Shown: one piece after another, positions 63,741-64,000 of the stretch
How positions within the stretch are numbered: the first letter of the stretch is position 1
Layout of the letters: every line of letters starts with the position of its first letter
Assembly (NCBI RefSeq): GCF_902830275.1
Contig: NZ_CADESW010000005.1
Location: 1 to 64,000, forward strand
DNA: 64,000 nucleotides
Source of the DNA: Burkholderia stagnalis
Lineage (GTDB): Bacteria > Pseudomonadota > Gammaproteobacteria > Burkholderiales > Burkholderiaceae
Direction of reading: 5' to 3'
The notes under the pieces: generated by a model
What the model was told of the DNA's origin: nothing
The model's input: only the letters and a program-made list of their open reading frames with translations
Database searches by the model: none
Position numbers and translations under genes: made by a program

Positions 63741-64000
63741 GACCGTCCCCGGCTTTCGATTTTTCCATTCGACGCAAAGTGCGCGTACAGCGCGTCGAGC
63801 ACCGCGCCCATCTGTTCCAGCAACTGATCGTCGTTCTCGGCGCGTTGTCGCGTGCCGGCCATCACGGCCTCGAATCCGACGGCTTCGGGCACGGCCGTAC
63901 CCCCGACGTCGAGCGCGTGCACGATTTCGCCGAGCCGCATCAACGCCGCATCGTTGTCGAGCCCGAAGCTCGCGAGCAGCACCTCGAACGTCACGCGCTC
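63737..64000 (-). CDS. chrB: ChrB chromate resistance protein, C-terminal part (cut by the window edge)
   Basis: The visible 88 residues include MTFEVLLASFGLDNDAALMR, LGEIVHALDVGG and AVPEAVGFEAVMAG, matching the C-terminal part of ChrB, the regulator or accessory protein of chromate operons. The frame stays open to the window end, so the gene begins beyond 64000. The stop overlaps the chrA start by ATGA. Confidence 0.8.
   Translation of the reverse strand, partial: ERVTFEVLLASFGLDNDAALMRLGEIVHALDVGGTAVPEAVGFEAVMAGTRQRAENDDQLLEQMGAVLDALYAHFASNGKIESRGRS

Overview
This 64 kb window looks like the replication-origin region of a secondary replicon of a Burkholderia cepacia complex species, most likely chromosome 3 (the pC3 megaplasmid). 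The evidence is high GC, typical Burkholderia gene families, a Rep_3-type initiator next to an iteron array, and a parAB operon whose 16-bp sites (GTTGTCACGTGACAAC) match, from memory, the parS reported for the third replicon of B. cenocepacia. The left edge holds the leader and promoter of an rRNA operon; its 16S gene lies just outside the window.

Layout. 1-0.5 kb: minus-strand rRNA leader and promoter. 0.5-8 kb: a small hypothetical gene, a DUF429 protein, a MESH1-like HD hydrolase, a YhaN/YhaO-type ATPase-nuclease pair and a lipoprotein. 8.4-16.1 kb: an apparent minus-strand operon joining a ribose-type ABC importer to two SfnB-like flavin enzymes and an NtaA/DszA-type monooxygenase, probably an organosulfur scavenging unit. 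16.3-25.4 kb: a GSCFA/TPR protein, a soluble MCP-like receptor, an HD protein, a patatin, a zinc-ribbon/cyclase/AAA/TPR giant and a RES-Xre toxin-antitoxin pair. 25.7-32 kb: DUF4148 proteins, a dienelactone hydrolase, two LysR regulators and an extra purA.

32-39.3 kb is the origin: about 13 iterons, a candidate unwinding element, repA, and convergent parAB with five parS-type sites upstream. 39.3-47.6 kb: an MBL-fold hydrolase and TetR pair, a flavodoxin-like gene, pyruvate carboxylase and a ProQ/FinO protein. 48.3-57.4 kb is a metal resistance island: dmeRF (Ni/Co) and a copper cluster with a two-component system diverging from outer-membrane, oxidase, CusF, CopC and CopD genes. 57.5-64 kb: a Fur-boxed TonB receptor facing bacterioferritin, an M24 peptidase, an MFS transporter and chrBA (chromate).

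The gaps hold relics of degraded genes (aldehyde dehydrogenase, cytochrome c, CoA transferase) and several tandem repeats. I see no IS element, prophage, CRISPR array or tRNA. The most interesting signals are the iteron-like sites found away from the origin, including one upstream of the rRNA promoter, and a parS-like site about 12 kb from the main cluster.
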